A DNA stretch of 64,000 bases from Clostridiales bacterium (GCA_019418225.1 DYCF01000001.1:107802-171801); one strand, 5' to 3'; numbered from the stretch's first letter, positions 1 through 9,067 are shown. Notes: generated by a model not told the origin, from the letters alone. Made by a program: numbers and translations.

Positions 1-460
1 TTCTTGCAGCAGTTACAATCGGAGTTGTAAGAAGATTTCTTGCAGCAGTCACAATCGGAATTATAAGAAGGTTTCTTACCGCAATCACAATCGGAGTTAT
101 AAGAAGGTTTCTTACCGCAGTCACAATCGGAGTTGTAAGAAGGTTTCTTACAGCAATCACAATCGGAATTGTAAGAAGGTTTCTTGCAGCAATCACAATC
201 GGAATTGTAAGAAGGCTTCTTACCGCAATCACAATCGGAGTTGTAAGAAGGTTTCTTGCAGCAGTCACAATCAGAGGCATAAGAAGGTTTCGTGCAATAA
301 CTGTAGTCAGAGTCGTAAGAAGATTTCTTAGAGCAATCACAATCAGAGTTGTAAGAAGGTTTCTTGTAGCAGTTGCAATCAGAATCGTAAGGAGGTTTCT
401 TGCAGTAACTGTAGTCAGAGTCATAAGAAGGTCTCTTGTAGCAATTGCAATTAGAATTGT
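1..460. repeat. 36-bp tandem coding repeats
   Basis: About 12-13 degenerate 36-bp units on the plus strand (core TTACAATCGGAGTTGTAAGA) encode the 12-residue unit PSYNSDCDCCKK of the minus-strand protein. Units vary at third positions and in a few codons. The array continues past the left edge. Confidence 0.85.
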
Positions 461-2153
461 AAGCAGGTTTTACATAGCATGCACGTTCAACTGTTCTGCA
501 AGGAGCCATTTCTTGTTTGTTGCATGTAGGCTTATTACACGTAGGTTTATTATAGTTTGGCTTATTATGAGTAGTAGGTTTTGAGTTAGGATAAGGATTT
601 TTAGAACAGTGACATTTCTTATAACGCATAGCATTTTTACAAGTGCGGATAGGAGATTTCTTATCACTCTTATGTGTGTTACACGTATTATCTTCATTAT
701 AGGAATCACTTGGGTTATAAGAGAGACTAGAATCATAAGACTTGTTAGGCTTACAAGAGTTGTTAGATTTATTAGGTTTACAAGAGCTGTTAGAGTTGTT
801 AGATTTACAAGGTTTGTTAGAGTTGCTAGGCTTACAAGAGCTGTTAGAGTTGTTAGATTTACAAGAGCTGTTAGAGTTGTTAGATTTACAAGAGCTGTTA
901 GAGTTGTTAGATTTACAAGGTTTGTTAGATTTGCTAGGTTTACAAGAGTTGTTAGAGTTGTTAGATTTACAAGGGTTGTTAGAGTTGTTAGAGTTGTTAG
1001 ATTTACAAGAGCTGTTAGAGTTGTTAGACTTACAAGGTTTGTTAGATTTGCTAGGTTTACAAGAGTTGTTGGATTTATGAGAGCGATTAGACTCATAGGA
1101 GTCACTAGAGTCGCTAGAGTCATAATAGTTGTAAGAATCACTGGAGTCACTAGAATCGCTAGAGTCACAATAGTCGTAAGAATCACTGGAGTCACTAGAA
1201 TCGCTAGAGTCATAATAGTCGTAAGAATCACTGGAGTCACTAGAGTCATAGGAGTCGCAAGAATCGCAGGAATCACTAGAGTCATAGGAGTCGCAAGAAT
1301 CGCAGGAATCACTAGAGTCATAGGAGTCGCAAGAATCATTAGAATCACTGGAGTCATAGTAATCGCAAGAGTCATTAGAATCGCTAGAATCACTAGAGTC
1401 GCAAGAATCGCAGGAATCACTGGAGTCATAGTAATCACAAGAATCATTAGAATCACTAGAAGTATAGGTGTCACTAGAGTCGCAAGAATCATTGGAGTCA
1501 TAGGATTTGCTAGAGCCAGAGAAACTGTTAGAGACAGAGGAATCACTAGAGTCAGAGGTGTCGCTAGAGTCACAAGACTTACTAGAATCGCATGACTTGT
1601 TAGAGTCGCAAGAGCTGCTAGAATCATTGTAATAGCTAGAGTCGCAAGAATCACTAGAATCGTAGTAATAGCTAGAGTCACAGGAATCACTAGAATCGTA
1701 GTAATAGCTAGAGTCACAGGAATCACTAGAATCGTAGTAATAGCTAGAGTCACAGGAATCACTAGAATCATAGTAATCGCTAGAGTAGCAAGAGTCATTA
1801 GAATAACAAGAGTAGTCATCACCATATTCAGAAGAGTAGTCATAGTAATCAGAGTAATCGGAGTAGTAACTGTCACTATCGGAGGTAGAAGAATCTTCAG
1901 ATTTATAGTAATAGTTATCAAGTGTATCTTTTACAGTATCGACGAATTCGAAGGCGGCTGAACAACGAAGTTTTTTGTCGTCACAGTTCGAATTGCAGTT
2001 CGTACAATTGTCATTTTCAGTTTTATCATAGAAATCATCAAGAGCTTCATCGATAATATCGACGAATGCTAAGGCTGCTTCACAATTTGGTGTATGGGTT
2101 TTTTGATTATATTTACAAGGTTTTTGGCCGGAATTACAGCATTTAGTACCCAT
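1..2153 (-). CDS. Giant Ser/Asp/Asn/Cys-rich repeat protein, partial (C-terminus beyond window)
   Basis: I read one uninterrupted minus-strand frame from an ATG at 2153 (AAGGAGCTT just upstream) to the window edge, at least 717 residues. Residues 1-85 hold two copies of a short motif (CEAALAFVDIIDEALDDFY and CSAAFEFVDTVKDTLDNYY). A Tyr/Asp/Ser tract follows, then 12-residue repeats DSSDSCDSSYYY and looser DSCDSYDSS repeats to about 358, CKSNNSNSS repeats to about 475, a Thr/Asn/Lys-rich linker, and from about 560 at least 12 copies of PSYNSDCDCCKK. There is no signal peptide or membrane segment. Cys and Ser content and tandem repeats resemble clostridial and bacillar spore coat or exosporium proteins, and Ser repeats are known substrates of CotH-type kinases, but no family is recognised. 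Function is inference. The long frames on other strands here are repeat artefacts. Confidence 0.8.
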   Translation of the reverse strand, partial: MGTKCCNSGQKPCKYNQKTHTPNCEAALAFVDIIDEALDDFYDKTENDNCTNCNSNCDDKKLRCSAAFEFVDTVKDTLDNYYYKSEDSSTSDSDSYYSDYSDYYDYSSEYGDDYSCYSNDSCYSSDYYDSSDSCDSSYYYDSSDSCDSSYYYDSSDSCDSSYYYDSSDSCDSSYYNDSSSSCDSNKSCDSSKSCDSSDTSDSSDSSVSNSFSGSSKSYDSNDSCDSSDTYTSSDSNDSCDYYDSSDSCDSCDSSDSSDSNDSCDYYDSSDSNDSCDSYDSSDSCDSCDSYDSSDSCDSCDSYDSSDSSDSYDYYDSSDSSDSSDSYDYCDSSDSSDSSDSYNYYDSSDSSDSYESNRSHKSNNSCKPSKSNKPCKSNNSNSSCKSNNSNNSNNPCKSNNSNNSCKPSKSNKPCKSNNSNSSCKSNNSNSSCKSNNSNSSCKPSNSNKPCKSNNSNSSCKPNKSNNSCKPNKSYDSSLSYNPSDSYNEDNTCNTHKSDKKSPIRTCKNAMRYKKCHCSKNPYPNSKPTTHNKPNYNKPTCNKPTCNKQEMAPCRTVERACYVKPAYNSNCNCYKRPSYDSDYSYCKKPPYDSDCNCYKKPSYNSDCDCSKKSSYDSDYSYCTKPSYASDCDCCKKPSYNSDCDCGKKPSYNSDCDCCKKPSYNSDCDCCKKPSYNSDCDCGKKPSYNSDCDCGKKPSYNSDCDCCKKSSYNSDCNCCK
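742..1075. repeat. 27-bp-type tandem coding repeats (SNNSNSSCK)
   Basis: Repeats built on TTACAAGAGCTGTTAGAGTTG encode CKSNNSNSS and CKPSKSNK variants of the same minus-strand protein. The unit is about 9 codons with internal 9-bp sub-repeats (TTAGAGTTG). Confidence 0.75.
1640..1790. repeat. 36-bp tandem coding repeats (DSSDSCDSSYYY)
   Basis: Four near-identical 36-bp units containing CTAGAGTCACAGGAATCACT encode the 12-residue DSSDSCDSSYYY repeat. From about 1080 to 1640 a looser 9-15 bp repeat (GAATCACTAGAGTC and variants) encodes further Ser-Asp repeats. Confidence 0.8.
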
Positions 2154-2338
2154 TTATAAGCTCCTTCCATAGTTTAATTCGAGTAGTTTTACTCACTTAC
2201 ATAATATGCAAAGAGCCAAAAAATGCTAATATTTAAAGAAAATTTTAACATATATTATGAAATGGAGAATATACATAATACTAGGATAAGCTTTAATAGG
2301 AAAAGCAGTTTAGAAGTTAGGAAGAGTGAGGGGGAGCT

Positions 2339-3397
2339 ATGAAAAGAATTATTTTGATTATACAGATTGCGATGATTTTTATTGGAAGTATTGTGGGAGC
2401 TGGCGTATGTTCTGGTAGAGAACTAAACCAGTTTTTTGCTACATATGGCATAGCTGGTTTCTTAGGGCTTATATTATGTGGTTTATTATACATTATATTT
2501 AGCAAGATAATTGTCGAGATTAGTATGAAAAAAGGAGTGTCCTCATATAATGAGTTTGTCGATTTAGTGTGCCCAAAATTTGTCGCTAAGTTTATTAATG
2601 TTGTTTTGACACTATTTTTGTTAAGCAGTACCTCTATTATATTAGCAGGAAGTGGTGCGCTACTTACCCAATACTTCGGGATTCCTAAGTGGGTAGGAAT
2701 TCTCATTATGATAGGATGTAGTAGCATATTTCTTATGCGTAACACAGAGGGACTATTTGAAGTTAATACAGTTGTAGTGCCAACACTAGTCATTATTATG
2801 ACTTCCATTTTTATAAGTTATGTCCATCAGAATCCTTTTACCTTGGATTATACATATATGCGTTTTATACCAGCACAAAAAGAGCATTTAGTAATGTCTA
2901 CTCTTGTGTATGTAAGTTTTAACATATTAACGATTATAGGCGTAATCGTTCCACTTACTAATGATATAAAGAAACCTAAGGAGATCCAGACGGGTATCAT
3001 TATAGGAAGTAGTGTGCTTACTGTCATTAGCATATATATTGTATTTCTAATGTTAGTAAACCCATTTTATCCTAGAATGTACGAGATGCCACTTTTGGCC
3101 ATTGCCATGCAAATGAGTCACTGGTTAAAGATTGCTATGCTAGGTGTTATGTGGCTAGAAATGTTTTCTTCTCAGGTTTCTAATGTATATAGTTTGTCTT
3201 ATTTTTTACGTAATAGATTTAATGTTGCGTATAATAAGGGGATATTTTTAGTTGTAGTAGTTGCCTTGCCTTTTTCAGTTATAGGTTTTGCAAAGTTGGT
3301 TGAGTTTTTATATCCAATGTATGGCGTTTTGAGTTTGGTATTTTTGGCGTATTGCATTATTTATTATTACAAACTTAGAAAGCAAGCTAATAATTGA
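2339..3397 (+). CDS. YkvI-family membrane transporter
   Basis: A 352-residue hydrophobic protein with about ten predicted membrane helices. Residues 20-28 read GAGVCSGRE, matching the GAGFASGQE-type signature of YkvI proteins, which are related to APC-superfamily amino-acid transporters and to GerAB-like germination proteins. The substrate is unknown. The start ATG follows GGGGGAGCT. The last 11 bases overlap the convergent DHHW gene, so the two transcripts collide. It is monocistronic as far as can be seen. Confidence 0.75.
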   Translation: MKRIILIIQIAMIFIGSIVGAGVCSGRELNQFFATYGIAGFLGLILCGLLYIIFSKIIVEISMKKGVSSYNEFVDLVCPKFVAKFINVVLTLFLLSSTSIILAGSGALLTQYFGIPKWVGILIMIGCSSIFLMRNTEGLFEVNTVVVPTLVIIMTSIFISYVHQNPFTLDYTYMRFIPAQKEHLVMSTLVYVSFNILTIIGVIVPLTNDIKKPKEIQTGIIIGSSVLTVISIYIVFLMLVNPFYPRMYEMPLLAIAMQMSHWLKIAMLGVMWLEMFSSQVSNVYSLSYFLRNRFNVAYNKGIFLVVVVALPFSVIGFAKLVEFLYPMYGVLSLVFLAYCIIYYYKLRKQANN

Positions 3398-4517
3398 TTT
3401 TGCTAATGTTACGATCATTATTAAAGGTAGTAAGGTTATACATAATAAGAATGTCATCGAAGTCATGCTCTAGAAGATAATCGGATAAACTAAAGGTAAT
3501 ACTTCTAAGGTCAATGATATCGATTTGGCGATAATTATAAGCTAAGTAAGGGGCAGCGCTATTTCCGAAGGAATCTTTAATAAGGAGAAGGCGACGCCCC
3601 TTTTCTGGTAAATCATTATTAATAATAGTAGTAAGACCATTATTACCCCATAAAAATGCAGCATATTTATTACTGCTAGACCATTTGCTTTCATCATAAA
3701 GGCCAGGATAAGGTTTACCATCTATAAAGACAGAAACATTAGGTTCAACATACTTGATTGTATCTGGTTGTATATTCATAAATTTAGATTCATTAAAGTA
3801 TGTGCCATAAAATCCAGTTACTTCCTTACAAGTGTTTTCTAATGGATTGGGGAAAAGAGGCAAGTTACCTGTAGTACAAATGAAATTATAAGAAGCTAGA
3901 TATGCTCCCAAGTTTGTCCAATGATGATCTGTACGATAATAAATATAATCATCATGATGACGAAGAAGGGCGGGAATAATATTAACAGGATTAATATTAC
4001 AAGTATTACTGATGTATTTATATATATAGTTGATGCATTTGTTCTGATCAACCTTAATAATATGACTTGGTAGAAACTCTGAATGTAGTGTATAAGAGTC
4101 TGGAATGAGCATAAAGTAAATAGGTGTATTAGGGTGCTTCGTGGTAAAGGTAGCGATAGCACGCGCATTTTTGCCTAGATTTTCATGATTAAAAGTATCA
4201 AAGCGCTTAAAGAGATAATGATTAGCCCCATAAATGATACCATTATTCTCCCTTTTACCAAGAAGTAATTCACTTCGAGATTTTAAGCTAATCCAATTAT
4301 CTCTAAGCGGAAATTGATCATTCATAGCCTTTTCAAAATTTGTAGTATAAGTGCCTGAAATAAAGCTTTCTAAAGTGAAATGAGGCATAGGTTGTAAGAA
4401 ACGATTTTCTAGATTAGAGAATTGTTTTTCAGGTAACAAGAGACTTGTAACTGAGAATGCTAAAATAATAAGGCTCATTAAACTAAGAAAGCTATAATTT
4501 TTTAATTTAGTAAACAT
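3387..4517 (-). CDS. DHHW-motif protein (AlgX/AlgJ-like SGNH fold), exopolysaccharide acylation partner
   Basis: A 376-residue protein with one N-terminal membrane segment (about residues 8-28), then an extracytoplasmic domain. RTDHHW near residue 195 is the family's Asp-His motif, and KDSFGNS near 313 supplies a candidate Ser nucleophile. AlgJ/AlgX relatives take acyl groups delivered by an MBOAT protein and esterify an extracellular polysaccharide. Its ribosome binding site AAAGGAGCG overlaps the stop of the MBOAT gene just upstream, so the two are translationally linked. The acylated polymer is unknown; no glycosyltransferase or polymerase gene is adjacent. Confidence 0.85.
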   Translation of the reverse strand: MFTKLKNYSFLSLMSLIILAFSVTSLLLPEKQFSNLENRFLQPMPHFTLESFISGTYTTNFEKAMNDQFPLRDNWISLKSRSELLLGKRENNGIIYGANHYLFKRFDTFNHENLGKNARAIATFTTKHPNTPIYFMLIPDSYTLHSEFLPSHIIKVDQNKCINYIYKYISNTCNINPVNIIPALLRHHDDYIYYRTDHHWTNLGAYLASYNFICTTGNLPLFPNPLENTCKEVTGFYGTYFNESKFMNIQPDTIKYVEPNVSVFIDGKPYPGLYDESKWSSSNKYAAFLWGNNGLTTIINNDLPEKGRRLLLIKDSFGNSAAPYLAYNYRQIDIIDLRSITFSLSDYLLEHDFDDILIMYNLTTFNNDRNISKINY

Positions 4518-4529
4518 ACTAGCGCTCCT

Positions 4530-5906
4530 TTAAAATCTAAAATACAAGAACGGATTATAGGTAGCATCCACTAAATAAGCAGTAGACAAGATAAATATGG
4601 CAATATAGAGGAGATTCATCAGCCAAGGATGGTGTTGCAAATGATAATGAATGAGTAAGGGGACCTTGGTTGAACAAGTAATAGCAATACAAAAAGTTAA
4701 AAAATAACTGCGCAAATAATAGAGGAAATCTGTATTATAATGCCAAATAAAAAGTCTATGAAAGAGTGCTTTTAAAAGCGTAAAGTCAGTTGTACTAAAA
4801 ATAGCCCAACTAATTAAAAGCAGAAATATGGTATATATGTGTGAGATAATCGGCATTTGATCAAGTAGATAGAGTAAGCCGGATTTTTCAATACTAAGGA
4901 TAATATAGAAAAATAGCCCCCATAATACAAAGTTCCAGCTTGCGCCATGCCATAAGCCTGTTAAGGCCCAAACAATAAATAAATTCAAATAAAGACGCAA
5001 AGGACCAACACGATTACCGCCTAAAGGGATATAGACATATTCCTTAAACCAACTACTAAGGGTGATATGCCAACGGCGCCAAAATTCAGTGATACTTCTT
5101 GAAATATAAGGAAAGTTAAAGTTTTGAGGGAATTCAAAGCCTAAAATCTTTCCAAGACCAATAGCCATAGTGGAGTAACCGCTAAAGTCAAAGTAAATTT
5201 GAAAAGAAAAGGCAGCTATACTAAGCCAGGCTAGAGGTGTAGAAATACGATGGAAGCCTATTCTTTGAATTTCGGACCATAAGGAACCAATGTTATTTGC
5301 AATAAGAACTTTTTTACCTAATCCAATCACAAAATACTTTAAGCCCTCCTCAATTTTGTATAAAGAAATTTTGCGATGATGAAGGGCATCGTTGATATCA
5401 GTATACTTAACAATAGGGCCGGCAATAAGCTGAGGAAATAAAGTAACAAATGTAGCGAAGGTAAGAATATTTCGTTCAGCAGGTACTTTTCCCTGATACA
5501 CATCAATAGTATAGGATAAAGTTTGAAATGTATAGAAACTAATACCTAGAGGAAGGACATAGTTTACAATAGGCAAATGTGTACCGAAAAGTGTATTAAT
5601 GTTTGTAGCAAAAAAGCTAGCATATTTAAAGAAAAATAAGGTCCCCATATTAAATAGAATAGAAGCTAGAAGGCCACAAAGTTTAATGAATTTATTTTTT
5701 CTATAGTAAAAGATAAGAAGACTAGCAGAATAATCAACCAAAATAGAAGCGAGCATAAGTAGTAAATACTTAGGCTCGCCCCAAGAATAAAAGAGTAGGC
5801 TTAAAATAAGTAATGTAACGTTTTTCAACCTATGAGGCACAATAAAATAAAGTATTAAGGCAAATGGTAAGAAACGAAAAATAAAAAGTAAACTACTAAA
5901 TACCAT
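4530..5906 (-). CDS. MBOAT-family membrane O-acyltransferase (AlgI/DltB-like)
   Basis: A 458-residue polytopic membrane protein of normal AlgI length. It carries the MBOAT core WRRWHITLSSWFKEYVYIPL (about residues 277-296) and the catalytic-His motif GLWHGASWNF (about 317-326). The family moves an acyl group, usually acetyl, across the membrane for transfer to a surface polysaccharide by a DHHW/AlgJ partner. It lies between the DUF4358 lipoprotein and the DHHW gene in one minus-strand operon. The ribosome binding site is weak (GTGAG). Confidence 0.9.
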   Translation of the reverse strand: MVFSSLLFIFRFLPFALILYFIVPHRLKNVTLLILSLLFYSWGEPKYLLLMLASILVDYSASLLIFYYRKNKFIKLCGLLASILFNMGTLFFFKYASFFATNINTLFGTHLPIVNYVLPLGISFYTFQTLSYTIDVYQGKVPAERNILTFATFVTLFPQLIAGPIVKYTDINDALHHRKISLYKIEEGLKYFVIGLGKKVLIANNIGSLWSEIQRIGFHRISTPLAWLSIAAFSFQIYFDFSGYSTMAIGLGKILGFEFPQNFNFPYISRSITEFWRRWHITLSSWFKEYVYIPLGGNRVGPLRLYLNLFIVWALTGLWHGASWNFVLWGLFFYIILSIEKSGLLYLLDQMPIISHIYTIFLLLISWAIFSTTDFTLLKALFHRLFIWHYNTDFLYYLRSYFLTFCIAITCSTKVPLLIHYHLQHHPWLMNLLYIAIFILSTAYLVDATYNPFLYFRF

Positions 5907-5921
5907 GGGTTAACTCACTTT

Positions 5922-6437
5922 CTATTGGAAGTAGCTATTGATAATATCTTCAGCTTTTTGCATGTCCTCGCTAATGGTTTCTTCTGATTCTCCAACAATA
6001 ACAAGAAAGGCATAATCACCACGAACAATTACAGTACCAGCTTGAGCTTTTTGATATTGTTCAGGTAAGTAGTGAGAGAATGAATCGATAAGGTCTTGTT
6101 GACGACGTTTAAGTGCATCTACAACAACATCAACTTTACCAGGAACAGCCTTAATAGCGACAACATTATCACAAGAGGTCATAGTCATAGAAAACTTACC
6201 TGCGTAGGTTTCTACATTGGACATATCCATATAATACAAGTCAGTAAGAATCGTATCATTGACTTCTTGAGGCATTTGAATGCCAATTTGACTATCTACT
6301 TCATCAACAATATCCATTAAGGTAATGCCTTCTTTGAGCGTATTACCATCCGAACCATTATTGCTACAAGCGCAAAGGCAAAGTATAAAAGTACTTAATA
6401 TAAGGAAGAAACTAATATTTTTATATACCTTTTTCAT
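5922..6437 (-). CDS. DUF4358 lipoprotein
   Basis: A 171-residue protein beginning MKKVYKN, with a hydrophobic stretch ending in the lipobox LCAC, so it is probably a membrane-anchored lipoprotein. I chose the ATG at 6437 because GAAAGGTGAT precedes it; an in-frame upstream ATG at 6461 lacks such a site. The remainder fits DUF4358 (residues about 40-170). DUF4358, MBOAT and DHHW genes commonly form a three-gene cassette in clostridia; this gene is first here. Its own biochemical role is unknown. Confidence 0.8.
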   Translation of the reverse strand: MKKVYKNISFFLILSTFILCLCACSNNGSDGNTLKEGITLMDIVDEVDSQIGIQMPQEVNDTILTDLYYMDMSNVETYAGKFSMTMTSCDNVVAIKAVPGKVDVVVDALKRRQQDLIDSFSHYLPEQYQKAQAGTVIVRGDYAFLVIVGESEETISEDMQKAEDIINSYFQ

Positions 6438-6518
6438 ATAATCACCTTTCTTAAAAACCATAGATTACTAATTTTAGTTAGTATGGCTTATTTAATGGCA
6501 GAATATGCGGAATAAACT

Positions 6519-6557
6519 AAAGGAGGCTTCGTGAAATGTTTTCACGAAGCCTCCTTT
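6519..6557 (-). terminator. Hairpin terminator downstream of the MORN gene
   Basis: Perfect 18-bp inverted repeat (AAAGGAGGCTTCGTGAAA at 6519-6536, complement at 6540-6557) with a TGT loop. It lies between the MORN gene and the acylation cassette; the T-tract is short. Confidence 0.75.
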
Positions 6558-6637
6558 GTTAAAGCGTAGTAAAGTTGGATATTAACTTTACTACTTTGTA
6601 GAGCATGCGAGCTAGTCGCTTTATTTGGTAATGTTAT

Positions 6638-7408
6638 TTAGTTTGAGTTATTGTGGTCAGGAACTGAGATTAAAATATCTTCATCAAAGATACATTCGTA
6701 TTGCATACCAGAGGCTTCTTGATAAGTTCCAGTACCGTGTTTGAGACCGTTTTTGAAATCGCCAATGTATTTATCGCCATTAGCGTATGTAATCATTCCC
6801 TTACCAGTCATTTGTCCTTCTATAAAGTCACCACGATAGACTGTATTGTTATCCCATGTGAAGCAACCTTTGCCATGAGGGAGGCCTTCTAATACTTCAC
6901 CTTCATAAACACCATCAGATACGAACAGTTTCCCCATACCTGTTTCCATACCATCTCTAAATTCACCTTCATAACGATCCCCATTAGGATAAGTTGCTGT
7001 TCCAGTCCCTTGAATATGGCCCTTTAAAAAATTACCATCAAACAGTGTGCCATCTGCTGCATGTAATTTACCACGGCCCTCAAAGACTCCGTTTGAAAAG
7101 CGACCTTCATAATAGCTCCCATCGGTAAAGCGTTGGGTACCCGTGCCTGTGCGCTCGCCTTTATGAAAAGCACCTTCATAAGTGCTACCATCTTCTAAAT
7201 AGGCCTTACCTTCACCTTCAGGAAATCCGTTTGAAAAGTGTCCTTCGTAGCAAAGCTTACCTTCTTCGTCATAGTATTTGCCTATTCCGTGAAAGTTTGA
7301 GCCTTTAATACTACCTTCATACATTACTTTTCCATTTTTGTGGTACCAAGTTTCATTTTCATAAACATCTGTGGAACCAAATATTAATGATTTTATTTTA
7401 TCTAACAT
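6638..7408 (-). CDS. MORN-repeat protein
   Basis: A 256-residue protein. From about residue 30 to 245 it consists of nine consecutive ~23-residue MORN units of the form YEGxFxxGxxxGxGxxxxxDG. There is no signal peptide, membrane segment or enzymatic domain, so it is probably a cytoplasmic beta-meander scaffold. Bacterial MORN proteins have been linked to membrane or protein contacts, but no function can be assigned. The ATG is preceded by GGAGAATTTACT. It appears monocistronic. Confidence 0.85.
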   Translation of the reverse strand: MLDKIKSLIFGSTDVYENETWYHKNGKVMYEGSIKGSNFHGIGKYYDEEGKLCYEGHFSNGFPEGEGKAYLEDGSTYEGAFHKGERTGTGTQRFTDGSYYEGRFSNGVFEGRGKLHAADGTLFDGNFLKGHIQGTGTATYPNGDRYEGEFRDGMETGMGKLFVSDGVYEGEVLEGLPHGKGCFTWDNNTVYRGDFIEGQMTGKGMITYANGDKYIGDFKNGLKHGTGTYQEASGMQYECIFDEDILISVPDHNNSN

Positions 7409-7504
7409 AGTAAATTCTCCTTACAAGCTTCATTAGTAAAAGGCACATAATATATCATCATTATAACATTTTTAAATGAAAAACAATATATGATATGGCA
7501 AAAA

Positions 7505-8038
7505 TTATACACCAAAAGTAAATAAAGTAAGGTAATATGCAGCGATGAAACCAACTAAGGTAGCAAAAAGGGCACCGGCAAGTGTATAACGACTTTTAGT
7601 CACTTTTATAGTCATATAATAAAGGGACATAGTATAGAAAACAGTTTCAGTACAACCAAACATAATAGAGACCAAACGTCCTATGAAGGAGTCAGGGCCA
7701 AAGGTCTTAAATAAGTCTAAAATAAGTCCGGTTGCCGCAGAAGAAGAGAAGGTACGCATAAGTGCCATCGGAATAACTTCTACAGGGAATTTAGACCATT
7801 CTAGGAGCGGTTTGACAAGGGTACAAAGTCCATCAAGAGCCCCAGAAGCACGAAGCATGCCGACTGCTACCATAAGACCGACTAAAGTAGGTAAGATATC
7901 TAAAATCACCTTAATACCATCAGCAGCTCCCTCGATAAATGTTTCATAAACATTAATGCCTTTTAGAAGGCCATAAATAATAATTCCTACAATAATAAGT
8001 GGGATAATCCAATCGGAAATGGTCACTAAAATAGCCAT
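7505..8038 (-). CDS. spmB: Spore maturation protein B
   Basis: A 177-residue membrane protein of the nucleoside-recognition/Gate family, matching Bacillus SpmB (about 178 residues) in length and in features such as IVGIIIYGLLKGINVYETFI and VGMLRASGALD. SpmA and SpmB are made in the mother cell and are needed for full spore core dehydration. The start ATG directly follows the spmA stop codon (TAGATG), so the pair is translationally coupled. Confidence 0.9.
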   Translation of the reverse strand: MAILVTISDWIIPLIIVGIIIYGLLKGINVYETFIEGAADGIKVILDILPTLVGLMVAVGMLRASGALDGLCTLVKPLLEWSKFPVEVIPMALMRTFSSSAATGLILDLFKTFGPDSFIGRLVSIMFGCTETVFYTMSLYYMTIKVTKSRYTLAGALFATLVGFIAAYYLTLFTFGV

Positions 8039-8617
8039 CTACTTATGCCTCCTTTCCATAAGTTTAGCAAAGACAATGGCAATAAGTGTAGAAGCATACG
8101 TGGCAAGAATACAGGGGGCAATAATTTCAGTCGGGTTTGTAGAACCATAGCTTGCCCTATAAGAAATCATATTAATAGGGATAAGCTGAATAGAAGACAT
8201 GTTAATGATAAGGAACATACACATAGCATTAGTAGCAGTATGAGACCCTTTATTAAGCTTTTGTAATTCGACCATAGCTTTAAGTCCAGGAGGCGTGGCA
8301 GCCCAACCAAGCCCTAGAAAATTTGCAACAAAGTTAGTTGCTATGTATTTACGTGCAGGATGTTCACGGGGAACCTCTGGAAATAGAAAATCCAGGACAG
8401 GCGCTAACTTTTTAGCAAGTGCATCGATTAGTCCAGCCTTTTCTGCAATACGCATGATGCCCATCCACATGCAGACAATGCCACAAGTTTTAATACAAAT
8501 GGTAACGGCATCTTCAGACGCACTAAGTGCAGCAGCAGTAATACCATTCATCCCGCCCCTAAAACCAGCTATGATTATAGCGAAGATAATCATAAAACTC
8601 CATAGATAATTGAGCAT
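8039..8617 (-). CDS. spmA: Spore maturation protein A
   Basis: A 192-residue polytopic protein with the Gate domain, close to the 196 residues of Bacillus SpmA. WMGIMRIAEKAGLIDALAKK and FVANFLGLGWAATPPGLKAM are typical segments. It is the first gene of the spmA-spmB operon; GAAAGGAC precedes the ATG. Its presence supports an endospore-forming host. The promoter would be expected to be sporulation-specific, but I could not identify sigma-E or sigma-G boxes with confidence. Confidence 0.9.
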   Translation of the reverse strand: MLNYLWSFMIIFAIIIAGFRGGMNGITAAALSASEDAVTICIKTCGIVCMWMGIMRIAEKAGLIDALAKKLAPVLDFLFPEVPREHPARKYIATNFVANFLGLGWAATPPGLKAMVELQKLNKGSHTATNAMCMFLIINMSSIQLIPINMISYRASYGSTNPTEIIAPCILATYASTLIAIVFAKLMERRHK

Positions 8618-8689
8618 AGAAACAGTCCTTTCTTTGAAAAGTAAATAAGGTATAAATAGCTTGTCTCTATTAAATATATGCAGAGAAGT

Positions 8690-8965
8690 GGAGAAAATGT
8701 ATAAAATTCAAGGAGAGAAAAAGGTGGAAAACAAAAGGCAAAGCTGAAAAGTAAAAGTAAAAAAGATGAAAAGTAAAAAAGAAAAAGTTGAAAGATAAAA
8801 GTTGAAAAGGGAAAGGTGAAAGTTGAAAGAAGCGGTGTGAGAAAGGGAAGATTAGAGGTGAAAGATTAGAAATGAAAGATTAGAAATGAAAGATGTAAGA
8901 ATGGAGAAAGAGGAAGATGGGGAAAAATGAGGAGACTTGGAAAAAGGAAATAAAGAAAATTCTAC
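8690..8965. repeat. Polypurine tract with short tandem repeats
   Basis: Inside the 553-bp spacer 8618-9170, this stretch is almost entirely A and G on the plus strand. It contains degenerate GAAAAGTAAAAG and GTTGAAAG units and an exact 14-bp tandem repeat GAAAGATTAGAAAT (8860-8873, 8874-8887, partial third). No convincing reading frame is present. Confidence 0.7.
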
Positions 8966-9067
8966 AATAAAGTGACAAATAATAGGCACAATATGAATAT
9001 TCGACAAATATTATATATTAGGGTAGGAAAAAATTTTACAAAAGTATAAAAAAATACAAAAAAATAT

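Noticed and set aside
1..460. CRISPR-like array of about 36-bp repeats
   Set aside because: There are no unique spacers; units are adjacent, degenerate and in frame, and they encode a continuous 12-residue repeat.
470..1921. Long open frames on both strands (plus 609-1595, plus 742-1080, minus 470-1921)
   Set aside because: They are frame shadows of the repeat gene at 1-2153: tandem codon repeats keep other frames open, and none has a ribosome binding site or plausible protein composition.
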